DNA from: Pseudomonadota bacterium
GTDB lineage: Bacteria > Pseudomonadota > Gammaproteobacteria > Steroidobacterales > Steroidobacteraceae
Assembly: GCA_026398735.1 (NCBI GenBank)
Contig: JAPLSH010000026.1
Coordinates: 1,052 to 39,691, forward strand
Reading direction: 5' to 3'
Length of the DNA: 38,640 nucleotides
The translations under genes were made by a program, and so were the position numbers. The notes below the pieces were generated by a model. The model had not been told where the DNA came from. It searched no databases and was given only the letters and a program-made list of their open reading frames with translations. Below, piece by piece: positions 24,863 to 33,105 of this stretch (position 1 is the stretch's first letter; each line of letters starts with the position of its first letter).

Positions 24863-26683
24863 TTACGCACCGGGATGCAAGTGATCATAAATCACCTGCG
24901 CAAGACCCGCGCCGATTCCCTTGGCCGCGGCAATGTCTTGGGCACCCGCCCGCAACACACCCTGCAAGCCGCCAAAATGCCGCAGTAGTTCCCGCCGCTT
25001 GGCCGGACCCAGACCTGGAATTGTCTCCAGAATGGACTCTTGGTAGCGGCGAGCACGTCGTTTGCGATGACCGGCGATGGCAAAACGATGCGCCTCGTCG
25101 CGCACGCGCTGGATGACACGCAGGGCCGGCGAATCGGCTGGCAGCACCACAGGATATTGTTCCCCGGGTCGGTGCAAACGCTCTTGACCTAGCTTGCGGT
25201 CTGCGCCCTTGGATACGCCCACCACACATTGCTGATCAAACCCTAAGGCCTGTAACTCTGGCAGCACGGCGGCCAACTGCCCTGCCCCGCCATCGATAAA
25301 CAACACGTCAGGGCATGGGGATTCGCCGTCCTTGATGCGTGTAAATCGTCGGCGAACGGCTTGGGCCAGGGCTGCGTAGTCATCGCCGCCCACCACCCCT
25401 TCAATGTTGAAGCGTCGATATTCCTTGCGCAGCGCGCCCTCAGGTCCATAGACCACACAGGAGGCCACGGTGCCTTCGCCGCTAGTATGGCTGATATCGA
25501 AGCATTCCAGGCGCTGCGGCGTGTGGCTCAACTGCAATGCCTGAGCCAAGGCCTGCAACAACTCACTGGCATCTTCCCGACGTGCCGCGCGACTGGCTAG
25601 AGCCTGCACTGCGTTGTCCTGCGCCATACGCGCCCAGCGCAGCGGTGTGGCGCGCAGACCGTGCTGCAGGCGAACAATGCTGGCGTGGCTGTCACGCAGC
25701 GCTTCTTCTACCGCTGCGGCATCCGGCAGCTCGCGATCCATCAACACGACAGGAGGCACTTGTTCGCGCGCGTAGTGCTGCAACAGAAAGCTGGCGAGAG
25801 TCTCCTCGGGAGTTCCCGGATTGCGTGGAAAATACGCAGTGGTGCCCAAGATGCGGCCGCCTCGTATCAGCAGCACGCTGATGCACCAATCACCGGCCTC
25901 ACCTGCAACACCAAACACATCCAGATCGCGATCGGTCTCCGACGTGACAACTTGAGTTGCCTGCAGCTTGCGTAGCGCTGCTAACTGATCACGCAGTGTG
26001 GCCGCAGTTTCAAAGTCCAGCGCTTGCGCAGCAGTCATCATGCGCTGCTCGATCAAATCATTGAGCTCGCTGCTGCGACCTTCCAGAACCAGCACGGCTG
26101 CTGCCACATCACGAGCATAGTCATCTTGTTGGATGAGCCCGACACAGGGCGCACTGCAGCGGCCGATCTGGTGTTGCAGGCAGGGCCGTGAGCGGTTGGC
26201 AAAATAGCTATCGCGGCAGTTGCGCAGTTTGAACATGGCCTGCAACTGATGCAGCGTTCGCCGCACGGCATGACCATCTGGAAACGGACCAAAGTAGCGG
26301 CCCTTGGCGCTGCGCGGCCCACGATGCAGTGCAAGTCGCTCGAATTGGTGTGGCAATAATTCTATGTAGGGGAACGTTTTGTCATCGCGCAGGATGATGT
26401 TGAAGCGCGGCCGATGCTGCTTAATGAGATTGTATTCAAGCAGCAGCGCTTCGGTCTCGGACGAGGTGACCGTGACTTCGATGTGACGGATGAGCCGCAC
26501 CAGCGCCTCAACCTTGGGCGCCTGACGGGTCTGTTGAAAATAGCTGCCGACACGGTCGCGTAGGCTCGCGGCCTTGCCCACATAGAGCAAGGCCTTGTCG
26601 CCGCCCTCGGGGCGATCGTACATCCGGTACACGCCCGGCCTGCGAGGCAGGCTGGCCGCGAAATGGCGGCCATCGAAACTCAG
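24863..26683 (-). CDS. uvrC: Excinuclease ABC subunit C, apparent CTG start
   Basis: UvrC makes both incisions in nucleotide excision repair. Visible parts in order are the GIY-YIG nuclease domain (PGVYRMYD, LLYVGKAASLRDRVGSYF), the UVR motif (about 205-240), the RNase H-like domain (ECFDISHTSGEGTVASCVVY, DVLFIDGGAGQ, RDEAHRFA) and tandem helix-hairpin-helix (IPGLGPAKRRELLRHFG, KGIGAGLAQVIYDHL). The first in-frame ATG/GTG/TTG is the GTG at 26632, inside the GVY motif. The conserved segment SFDGRHFAASLPRRPG lies upstream in frame and needs an earlier start. CTG at 26683 overlaps the aroG stop (CTGA), has AAGG about 10 bases upstream, and gives 606 residues, close to the E. coli length. No other plausible start exists in that frame. 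Confidence 0.93.
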   Translation of the reverse strand: MSFDGRHFAASLPRRPGVYRMYDRPEGGDKALLYVGKAASLRDRVGSYFQQTRQAPKVEALVRLIRHIEVTVTSSETEALLLEYNLIKQHRPRFNIILRDDKTFPYIELLPHQFERLALHRGPRSAKGRYFGPFPDGHAVRRTLHQLQAMFKLRNCRDSYFANRSRPCLQHQIGRCSAPCVGLIQQDDYARDVAAAVLVLEGRSSELNDLIEQRMMTAAQALDFETAATLRDQLAALRKLQATQVVTSETDRDLDVFGVAGEAGDWCISVLLIRGGRILGTTAYFPRNPGTPEETLASFLLQHYAREQVPPVVLMDRELPDAAAVEEALRDSHASIVRLQHGLRATPLRWARMAQDNAVQALASRAARREDASELLQALAQALQLSHTPQRLECFDISHTSGEGTVASCVVYGPEGALRKEYRRFNIEGVVGGDDYAALAQAVRRRFTRIKDGESPCPDVLFIDGGAGQLAAVLPELQALGFDQQCVVGVSKGADRKLGQERLHRPGEQYPVVLPADSPALRVIQRVRDEAHRFAIAGHRKRRARRYQESILETIPGLGPAKRRELLRHFGGLQGVLRAGAQDIAAAKGIGAGLAQVIYDHLHPGA

Positions 26684-28041
26684 GGCAGCCGAACCTTCTT
26701 GCTGCGCTCGGCAATCATCATGCCTAGCTCGAGCGCCTGCTCGTAGTTGAGTCGCGGATCGACCTGCGTGCGGTAATCACGCGCCAGATCCGCATCAGAT
26801 AGCCCGCGCGCGCCACCGGTGCATTCGGTGACGTCCTCACCGGTCATCTCCAGGTGCACGCCACCCAGGGCAGAACCGTGCGCTGCATGGATCTGAAAGG
26901 CCCACTCCAACTCTTGCTGAATGTTTTCGAGGCGACGGGTTTTTACACCGCTCTTCGTACTTTCGGTGTTGCCATGCATCGGGTCGCAGACCCACAGCAC
27001 GCTATGGCCTGTGGCCCGCACTGCATTGATGAGGCGCGGCAGAGACTTTTCGATATCGCGCGCACCGAAGCGATGAATAAGCGTTAGACGCCCGGGCTGG
27101 TTCTGCGGATTGAGCGTGGTAACCAACTGCTGCAACCACGCATCGTCCATAGCCGCACCGACTTTGACGCCGATCGGATTGGAGATACCGCGGAAATACT
27201 CGACGTGTGCACCATCGAGCTGTGCCGTGCGCAGGCCGATCCATGGCATATGCGTAGACAGGTTGTACCAACGCTGTGAGCGTGGAATGAAGCGTGTCTG
27301 CGCCTGCTCGTACATCAGATGCAAGCCTTCATGGCTCGCATAAAAGTCCACGCGCCTAGCCTCATGTACCTGTGAGCCGCTCAGCGCATGGAAGAAGTCC
27401 AGCGAGTCGCCGATGTCACGCACGATCCGCTCGTATGCAACGCGCAGTGGAGAATGGTGCAAAAAGCCTAAGTCCCAGTACTCGGGGTGATGCAGATCGG
27501 CAAAGCCGCCATCGATGAGCGCTCGAACAAAGTTGAGCGTCAGGCCTGCGCGCTCGTAACCGCGCAACAACAGCTGCGGGTCAGGCTCGCGGGCCTCGGG
27601 AGTGAACTCCGGACGATTGACTATGTCACCGCGATAGCAGGCCAGCGTCACCCCATCACGGGTTTCGGTGTCTGCCGAGCGCGGCTTGGCATATTGACCA
27701 GCCATGCGGCCGACACGGATGACCGGTTTTTTGAGGCCGTGTAACAACACCAGGCTCAGTTGCAGGATGACTTTGAGCTGTTTGGCAATGCGATCTGATT
27801 CGCATTCGGCCAAGCTTTCGGCGCAATCGCCGGCCTGCAATAGGAACTGCTCGCCCCGCTGGGCAGCCGCCAGACGCTCGCGCAGCGCCTCGATTTCCCA
27901 AGAAACCACCAGTGGTGGCAGCTTGGACAGTTGGCCGACAGCGCCCTCCAGGGCGGCTTGGTCGGCATAGGTGGGTTGCTGCAAGGCCTTGCGGGACTGC
28001 CAACTGGCCGGAAGCCAGGGCTCGTGTTCGGATGATCGCAT
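26680..28041 (-). CDS. aroG: Class II 3-deoxy-7-phosphoheptulonate (DAHP) synthase
   Basis: The 453-residue enzyme condenses phosphoenolpyruvate and erythrose-4-phosphate, the first step of aromatic amino acid synthesis. It is the class II (plant and M. tuberculosis AroG) type. QAGDCAESLAE carries the metal-binding cysteine, VGRMAGQYAKPRS the substrate arginine, and RGDIVN, WVCDPMHGNT, GGVHLEMTGEDVTEC and VDPRLNYEQALEL hold the remaining metal and substrate residues. The N-terminus PWLPASWQSRKALQQPTY is typical. It starts at an ATG 48 bases after the phoQ-like gene and its stop overlaps the probable uvrC start. The symbol follows the mycobacterial class II enzyme. Confidence 0.95.
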   Translation of the reverse strand: MRSSEHEPWLPASWQSRKALQQPTYADQAALEGAVGQLSKLPPLVVSWEIEALRERLAAAQRGEQFLLQAGDCAESLAECESDRIAKQLKVILQLSLVLLHGLKKPVIRVGRMAGQYAKPRSADTETRDGVTLACYRGDIVNRPEFTPEAREPDPQLLLRGYERAGLTLNFVRALIDGGFADLHHPEYWDLGFLHHSPLRVAYERIVRDIGDSLDFFHALSGSQVHEARRVDFYASHEGLHLMYEQAQTRFIPRSQRWYNLSTHMPWIGLRTAQLDGAHVEYFRGISNPIGVKVGAAMDDAWLQQLVTTLNPQNQPGRLTLIHRFGARDIEKSLPRLINAVRATGHSVLWVCDPMHGNTESTKSGVKTRRLENIQQELEWAFQIHAAHGSALGGVHLEMTGEDVTECTGGARGLSDADLARDYRTQVDPRLNYEQALELGMMIAERSKKVRLP

Positions 28042-28089
28042 GGGGAAGATGGTACAGATGCAACCTCAGTGGCGCAAAAGACCTTGGGC

Positions 28090-29448
28090 TCAACCAGCGG
28101 GTAACTGCAGCTGCAAGCTTGCCCCGCCCAGCTCAGACACTGCACAAACGAGGCTGCCGCCGTAGTCGTCGACCAGCGCCTGCACCATGGCCAACCCCAG
28201 CCCATGCCCTGGTATGCGCTCATCGGCCCTCACGCCGCGCTGCAGTACGCGCTGCCGGTCCTGCTCCGGGATGCCAGGGCCATCGTCCTCAACCTGTAAT
28301 AGCAATCGACCAGGCTCGCCTACAGCCGCACGCACCCGCACTCTGCCACTGCACCACTTGCTGGCGTTATCCATCAGGTTGCCCAGCAACTCATACAGAT
28401 CGTCACGCTCGCCAAGAAATTGCAGCGTGTCGTCGATGGACAATTCGATGGACAGATCTTTGGTGGCGTGCACCTTGAGCAAGGCGCTGCGAAGGTCCTG
28501 CGCTACCGGTAGCAACGCGACCGCGCGCTGACCCACTGTCACACCACCACTGGCTGCGCGCTTTAAGTGGTGATCGACCAGTGCAGCCATCGTGTCGATC
28601 TGTGCGTTGATTGTGGCGGCCTGCGCATCGTCACGGCGGTCGATGCTGGCGCGCACCACTGCTAGCGGTGTTTTGAGGCTGTGAGCCAGATTGCCCAGCG
28701 TGTCGCGATAGCGGGTGATACGCGCCCTCTCGCCCTGTAGCAATGCATTGAGGTTAGTGACAACGCCGCGCAATTCTTGAGGCCAGGTGCCATCGAGGCG
28801 ATCTCCTTGGCCGGTTTCAACTGCAGTGATCTGTCCGGCGAGATTGCGCAGCGGTCGCAGCGCCCACCGCAGGGCCACTGCACCGACCAACAGCAGCATC
28901 ACACCCAACAGCACAAACACGCCAAGCAGTTCACGCCGGAAGTTATGCAACTGCACTTGCAAGGGATCGAGACTGGCGATCACTGTAAAAGTAAGGTCGA
29001 TGCGCCGACGCCGGGCATCTTCCCATCGCAGTCCGCGAGACACCGCGGCATGACTGCCGCGCCCAGGTACATCCAAATAGCGAAAACTGCGTTCGCCAGG
29101 TATCAGGGGCAACCCGTAAGCGATGTCGATACCCTCTGCGGAAGGCGACAACCACACCACTCTATCCAGACGGTTAACCACCCGCGCATACAAGCCCGAC
29201 TGGGGCAAGGCCAAACGCGACTCTGCATCCTCGATTACCGGATTGACCCGACCGGCTTCATCCGGATCGGATGCGGCTATCAGTGCTACCAACTGCGAAT
29301 CGAGCTGCTCTCGAAGCGACGCTTCACTGAGGGTGCGAAAGCGCAGATCGAGCAGAAAGGCCGTGCCGCCCAGTAGCAACAACAAGGGCAGCAAGCCTGA
29401 CAACAACAATCGCTGACGTACGGAAAGAGTCATGCCCAGTGTCAGCAT
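28090..29448 (-). CDS. phoQ: PhoQ-like sensor histidine kinase
   Basis: The 452-residue kinase starts at an ATG that overlaps the regulator stop by 7 bases. Two membrane segments (about 13-34 and 174-196) bracket a periplasmic sensor of about 140 residues. A HAMP-like linker follows, then a HisKA segment LGNLAHSLKTPLAV with His256, and an ATPase domain with GNLMDNASKWC, VEDDGPGIP and GHGLGLAMV. The LxHSLKTPLAV box and the C-terminal half closely resemble E. coli PhoQ. The dense acidic patch that senses Mg2+ in PhoQ is not evident in this sensor domain, so the signal may differ. It forms a pair with the regulator upstream. Confidence 0.92.
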   Translation of the reverse strand: MLTLGMTLSVRQRLLLSGLLPLLLLLGGTAFLLDLRFRTLSEASLREQLDSQLVALIAASDPDEAGRVNPVIEDAESRLALPQSGLYARVVNRLDRVVWLSPSAEGIDIAYGLPLIPGERSFRYLDVPGRGSHAAVSRGLRWEDARRRRIDLTFTVIASLDPLQVQLHNFRRELLGVFVLLGVMLLLVGAVALRWALRPLRNLAGQITAVETGQGDRLDGTWPQELRGVVTNLNALLQGERARITRYRDTLGNLAHSLKTPLAVVRASIDRRDDAQAATINAQIDTMAALVDHHLKRAASGGVTVGQRAVALLPVAQDLRSALLKVHATKDLSIELSIDDTLQFLGERDDLYELLGNLMDNASKWCSGRVRVRAAVGEPGRLLLQVEDDGPGIPEQDRQRVLQRGVRADERIPGHGLGLAMVQALVDDYGGSLVCAVSELGGASLQLQLPAG

Positions 29449-30125
29449 GGGGCCCGCGGCAGCGCCAACCGATAGCCGCGTCCGCGCAGCGTTTCGATCG
29501 GGTGCAGCGTTTCATCCGGGTCGAGTTTGCGTCGCAGGCGACCCATCAAGACTTCGATGACATTGCTGTCACGTTCTGCGTCTTCTTGGTAAAGGTGATC
29601 AGTGAGATCGGTCTTAGAGATTACTTCACCGGCGCGGAGCATCAGATATTCGAGAATGCGGTATTCAAATGAGGTCAGTTCGACCGCCAATTCGTTGACT
29701 GTCAGCGATTGGGAGCGTGTGTCGAGTGCTACCGGACCGCAGCGCAGCATGGCGCTGGCCCAACCTCCACTGCGGCGCAGCAAGGCCTGCAAGCGCGCCA
29801 GCACCTCTTCAAAATGAAAGGGCTTGGCCACATAGTCGTCGGCACCGGCTTCCAGGCCTTGAACTTTTTCTTGCCAACCATCGCGTGCGGTCAACACCAA
29901 AATCGGAAACCGGCGTTCGCCGGCACGCAAGCGACGGATGAGTTCCAAACCCGGCAATCGCGGCAGACCCAGATCGATGATCGCCACATCGATGGGGTAT
30001 TCAAGGCCCAAATGCAGGCCCTCTTCGCCATCGGCGGCCACGTCGACCACAGCACCCGTGGCCACCAGACGTGAGCGTAGGCTCTCGCGCAATGCCGGCT
30101 CATCCTCGACAACCAGAACGCGCAT
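29442..30125 (-). CDS. phoP: PhoP-like response regulator
   Basis: I use the ATG at 30125, which overlaps the mazG stop (TGATG) and gives 227 residues starting MRVLVVEDE; a longer start lies within mazG. The receiver domain has the acidic pocket VVEDE, phosphoacceptor Asp51 (AIIDLGLP), Thr79 region VLTAR and Lys101 (DDYVAKPF). The OmpR-type winged helix (about 130-223) contains ELTSFEYRILEYL, DSNVIEVLMGRLRRKL and RGRGYRL. The match to E. coli PhoP is strong (GADDYV-KPFH-EEV-AR-QAL-RR). E. coli also has phoPQ next to purB, supporting the assignment. Confidence 0.94.
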   Translation of the reverse strand: MRVLVVEDEPALRESLRSRLVATGAVVDVAADGEEGLHLGLEYPIDVAIIDLGLPRLPGLELIRRLRAGERRFPILVLTARDGWQEKVQGLEAGADDYVAKPFHFEEVLARLQALLRRSGGWASAMLRCGPVALDTRSQSLTVNELAVELTSFEYRILEYLMLRAGEVISKTDLTDHLYQEDAERDSNVIEVLMGRLRRKLDPDETLHPIETLRGRGYRLALPRAPC

Positions 30126-30922
30126 CAGCCTGCTCCCTCGCTGCCGACCACTGCATGCTTGGCCTGTAGCCACAACTCATCCCAGCGCTGCGCAGTCAAC
30201 GATCCGAGTTGTTCACCCTGCTGTGCGGCCAACTGCTCCATGTGCGCAAAGCGCAACTCAAGCTTGCGATTGGCCTGACGCAGCGCGGTTTCCGGGTCAA
30301 GCTGCAGATGCCGCGCCCAACTGCTGAGCGCCTGCAGCAGATCACCCAGCTCATCTTGCATCTGTGCTGCTGAACCACTGGCGATAGCGGCATCAAACTC
30401 CGCCAGCTCTTCTAACACCTTGGTGCGTGCACCCTGTGCATCAGGCCAATCAAAACCAACCCGCGCCGCGCGCTTGCCCAGTTTCATCGCGCGATTGAGC
30501 GCCGGTAGCGCAAGCGGCACATCGTCGAGTATTCCATGTTGGCCACGGGCTTGACGCTCGCTGGCTTTGAGTGCGTCCCAGCGTTGATCCAGATCACCGT
30601 CGGCGCTGGCATCACCAAATACATGCGGATGTCGGCGCGTCAGCTTGTCGGCGATGGCTGCAGCTACGTCCTGAAACGTAAAACGACTCTCTTCGGCGGC
30701 CATCTGCGACAGAAACACCACCTGAAACAGCAGGTCTCCCAATTCATCCTTGAGCGCATCGAGTTGGTCACGCTCTAGTAACTCGACCACCTCATACGCT
30801 TCTTCGAGGGTGAAGGGTGCCAATGAGCGCCAAGTTTGCTCCAGATCCCAGGGACAGCCGCCCTGCGGGTCCCGCAGCCGGCGCATCACGCCCAGCAATC
30901 GCTCCAATGCACTCTCAGTCAT
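30125..30922 (-). CDS. mazG: Nucleoside triphosphate pyrophosphohydrolase MazG
   Basis: The 265-residue protein has the tandem MazG layout. The N-terminal domain shows LRDPQGGCPWDLEQTWRSL, the helix EEAYEVVELL and DELGDLLFQVVF, with the acidic metal-binding EExxE and ExxD motifs. After RRHPHVFGD and an LPALNRAMKLGKRAARVGFDW linker, a second copy follows with LEELAEFDAAI and DELGDLLQALSSW. MazG degrades aberrant nucleoside triphosphates and lowers ppGpp by removing nucleotide precursors. The ATG overlaps the upstream Nudix stop (ATGA) and the stop overlaps the phoP start, so all three are coupled. Confidence 0.96.
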   Translation of the reverse strand: MTESALERLLGVMRRLRDPQGGCPWDLEQTWRSLAPFTLEEAYEVVELLERDQLDALKDELGDLLFQVVFLSQMAAEESRFTFQDVAAAIADKLTRRHPHVFGDASADGDLDQRWDALKASERQARGQHGILDDVPLALPALNRAMKLGKRAARVGFDWPDAQGARTKVLEELAEFDAAIASGSAAQMQDELGDLLQALSSWARHLQLDPETALRQANRKLELRFAHMEQLAAQQGEQLGSLTAQRWDELWLQAKHAVVGSEGAG

Positions 30923-31575
30923 GCCAGTTCCTCATCAAGCAACAGTTGCCGCAGGCACATCAAAATGCCCGCTGTCGCACCCCAGATACGGTGATCACCA
31001 TAATGGATGTCACGCGAGGGCACCTGAACGCCAGCCAAATGGCGTACTGCAGCCACCTCGTGTGAGCCGGACAGCAGCACCGACAGCGGCAGCAGGAAGC
31101 TGTCGGCGACTTCCGCTGGATCGTGACGCAACTGCAGTGCACCGCCAACCCACGCCACCACCGGGGTGATGCGATAACCGGTGAACACCACATGGTCGGG
31201 TAGATACCCCAACACCTGCGTCTGCACTGCCTGCAGACCGATTTCTTCTTGAGCCTCCCGCAGTGCGGCCGCGGCCGGATCGGCGTCGCCTGACTCGATA
31301 CGCCCACCTGGGAAAGAAATCTGATTGGCATGATGGCGCAAGCCTGCGGCGCGCACCGTCAGCAGGATGCCGGTGCCCTGCTCGCCCTGCACCAACGGCA
31401 CTAACACCGCGGCGGCACGTGGCTCGGCTGGCAATAACGCACGGATGCGCGGATCTGTATCAATGACGCGCTGCCCTGCGAGGCGCCAGTACAGCGGGTC
31501 GTGCTGCGGCTGCGATTGCGCCAGTCGGGTGCGCAAGGATTGGGGGACATCAGCGCAAAAGTCCGTCATCTCCAT
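30919..31575 (-). CDS. nudL: CoA pyrophosphatase, Nudix family (NudL-like)
   Basis: Using the ATG at 31575 (AGGG 8 bases upstream) gives 218 residues; an earlier in-frame start adds unconserved sequence. RAAGLRHHANQISFPGGRIE (about 75-94) is the CoA-pyrophosphatase signature preceding the Nudix helix AALREAQEEIGL (about 103-114). VFTGYRITPVVAWV and a C-terminal WGATAGILMCL, both NudL-like, follow. The enzyme cleaves CoA to phosphopantetheine and 3',5'-ADP. It is the first gene of the mazG-phoPQ transcript and diverges from purB across a 70-base gap that must hold both promoters. I see no clear promoter hexamers there. Confidence 0.93.
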   Translation of the reverse strand: MEMTDFCADVPQSLRTRLAQSQPQHDPLYWRLAGQRVIDTDPRIRALLPAEPRAAAVLVPLVQGEQGTGILLTVRAAGLRHHANQISFPGGRIESGDADPAAAALREAQEEIGLQAVQTQVLGYLPDHVVFTGYRITPVVAWVGGALQLRHDPAEVADSFLLPLSVLLSGSHEVAAVRHLAGVQVPSRDIHYGDHRIWGATAGILMCLRQLLLDEELA

Positions 31576-31645
31576 GCGGTCTGCCCTGTAGGTGGGTGGC
31601 GCTGCGGTATCATTGTAGGCCAAGTTCCCCTTACGCAGGCCCCGC

Positions 31646-33019
31646 ATGGATCCGAGTGCATTGCACGCTTTGTCTCCCGTTGACGGCCGCTATCAGGCCG
31701 CAACCCGGCCGCTGGCGGCCTTGTTTTCGGAGGCAGCGCTGATCGGCGAGCGCACCCGGGTCGAAGCACTGTGGTTGCTGCACCTGGCCGAACACCTGCC
31801 CACGGTGCTGCCGCAGCCGCTTACGCCAGCGCTGCAGGCCTGCCTCCATCAGTTGGCCGAAGATCCGGGGCCCGATGCCGCAGCCGCGGTCAAGCTGACC
31901 GAGAGCCGCATCAATCACGATGTGAAGGCTGTCGAGTATTACGTGCGGGACCAGTTGGCGGCCGCCGGCGCCTCCCCTGCACTGCTTGAGCTGGTGCATT
32001 TTGGGTGCACGTCAGAGGACATCAACAACCTCAGCTATGGCCGGTTGCTGGCGCGTGCGCGCCATAGTGTGCTGCTGCCGCTACTGGATCAGGTCATCGG
32101 CGAACTGCAGGCCAACGCGCTGCGCCATGCGGCCTTGCCGCTACTGGCCCGTACCCATGGCCAGACCGCTACGCCCACCACGCTGGGCAAAGAATTCGCC
32201 AACGTCGAGGCGCGACTGCGCCGCGCACGCCGGCGGCTGGCCGAAGTGAGCCTGCTGGGCAAATGGAACGGCGCCGTGGGCAACCTCAACGCGCACGTTG
32301 TGGCTGTGCCCGACGCCGACTGGCTAGCCCTGAGCCAATCATTTGTAGAGCGCTGCGGTCTGGAGTGGAACCCGCATACCACCCAAATTGAGCCACACGA
32401 TTGCGTAGCCGAATACTGCGATGCGCTGGCCAGCGCCAACACGATTGGCATCGACCTGTGCCGCGACCTGTGGGGTTACATCTCGCTGGGCTATCTGCGG
32501 CAACGGCCTGTGGCTGGTGAAGTGGGCTCTTCCACCATGCCCCACAAGGTCAACCCCATCGACTTTGAAAATGCCGAGGGCAACCTGGGCATCGCCAACG
32601 CATTGCTGCGTCACTTTGCAGACAAACTGCCCATCTCCCGTTGGCAGCGCGACCTTACCGACTCCACGGTGCTGCGCAATTTGGGCGTGGCTCTGGGGCA
32701 TGTACTGCTGGCATGGCGGTCTGCACTGCGTGGTCTTTCCAAGATTGCGCCCGACGAAGCGCGCATTGCCCGGGACTTGGACAGTGCCTGGGAAGTGCTG
32801 GGTGAAGCTGTTCAAACTGTGTTGCGGGCTCAAGGCGTGCCAAACGGCTACGAGCTGCTCAAGGATTTCACTCGAGGCCGGCCGATCGATCGCGATTTGT
32901 TGGTGGACTTCATCGGCAGTCTGCCGATAGCTGCCGCACAGCGCGAACGACTGGCAGCGTTAACACCGGCCACTTACATTGGTCTGGCCACCACGCTGGC
33001 GCTGCGACCCCGCGACTGA
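31646..33019 (+). CDS. purB: Adenylosuccinate lyase PurB
   Basis: The 457-residue enzyme cleaves SAICAR and adenylosuccinate in purine synthesis. The start MDPSALHALSPVDGRYQ is typical of the E. coli-type PurB. LLARTHGQTATPTTLGKE (catalytic His), the fumarase-superfamily signature SSTMPHKVNPIDFEN at about residues 293-307 with the flexible loop, and the C-terminal LKDFTRGRPIDRDLL are all present. It opens a plus-strand series with the Nudix fusion and mnmA, a grouping like E. coli purB-hflD-mnmA-nudJ. No hflD is found in the slot here. Confidence 0.97.
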   Translation: MDPSALHALSPVDGRYQAATRPLAALFSEAALIGERTRVEALWLLHLAEHLPTVLPQPLTPALQACLHQLAEDPGPDAAAAVKLTESRINHDVKAVEYYVRDQLAAAGASPALLELVHFGCTSEDINNLSYGRLLARARHSVLLPLLDQVIGELQANALRHAALPLLARTHGQTATPTTLGKEFANVEARLRRARRRLAEVSLLGKWNGAVGNLNAHVVAVPDADWLALSQSFVERCGLEWNPHTTQIEPHDCVAEYCDALASANTIGIDLCRDLWGYISLGYLRQRPVAGEVGSSTMPHKVNPIDFENAEGNLGIANALLRHFADKLPISRWQRDLTDSTVLRNLGVALGHVLLAWRSALRGLSKIAPDEARIARDLDSAWEVLGEAVQTVLRAQGVPNGYELLKDFTRGRPIDRDLLVDFIGSLPIAAAQRERLAALTPATYIGLATTLALRPRD

Positions 33020-33105
33020 CATCTAAAAACGTGAACCGGTCGAGTCTTGCCGACGAGCCCGCTCACTACCATCTCGCACGCAGGTTAAATCCGTGGAGTG
33101 GTCTC

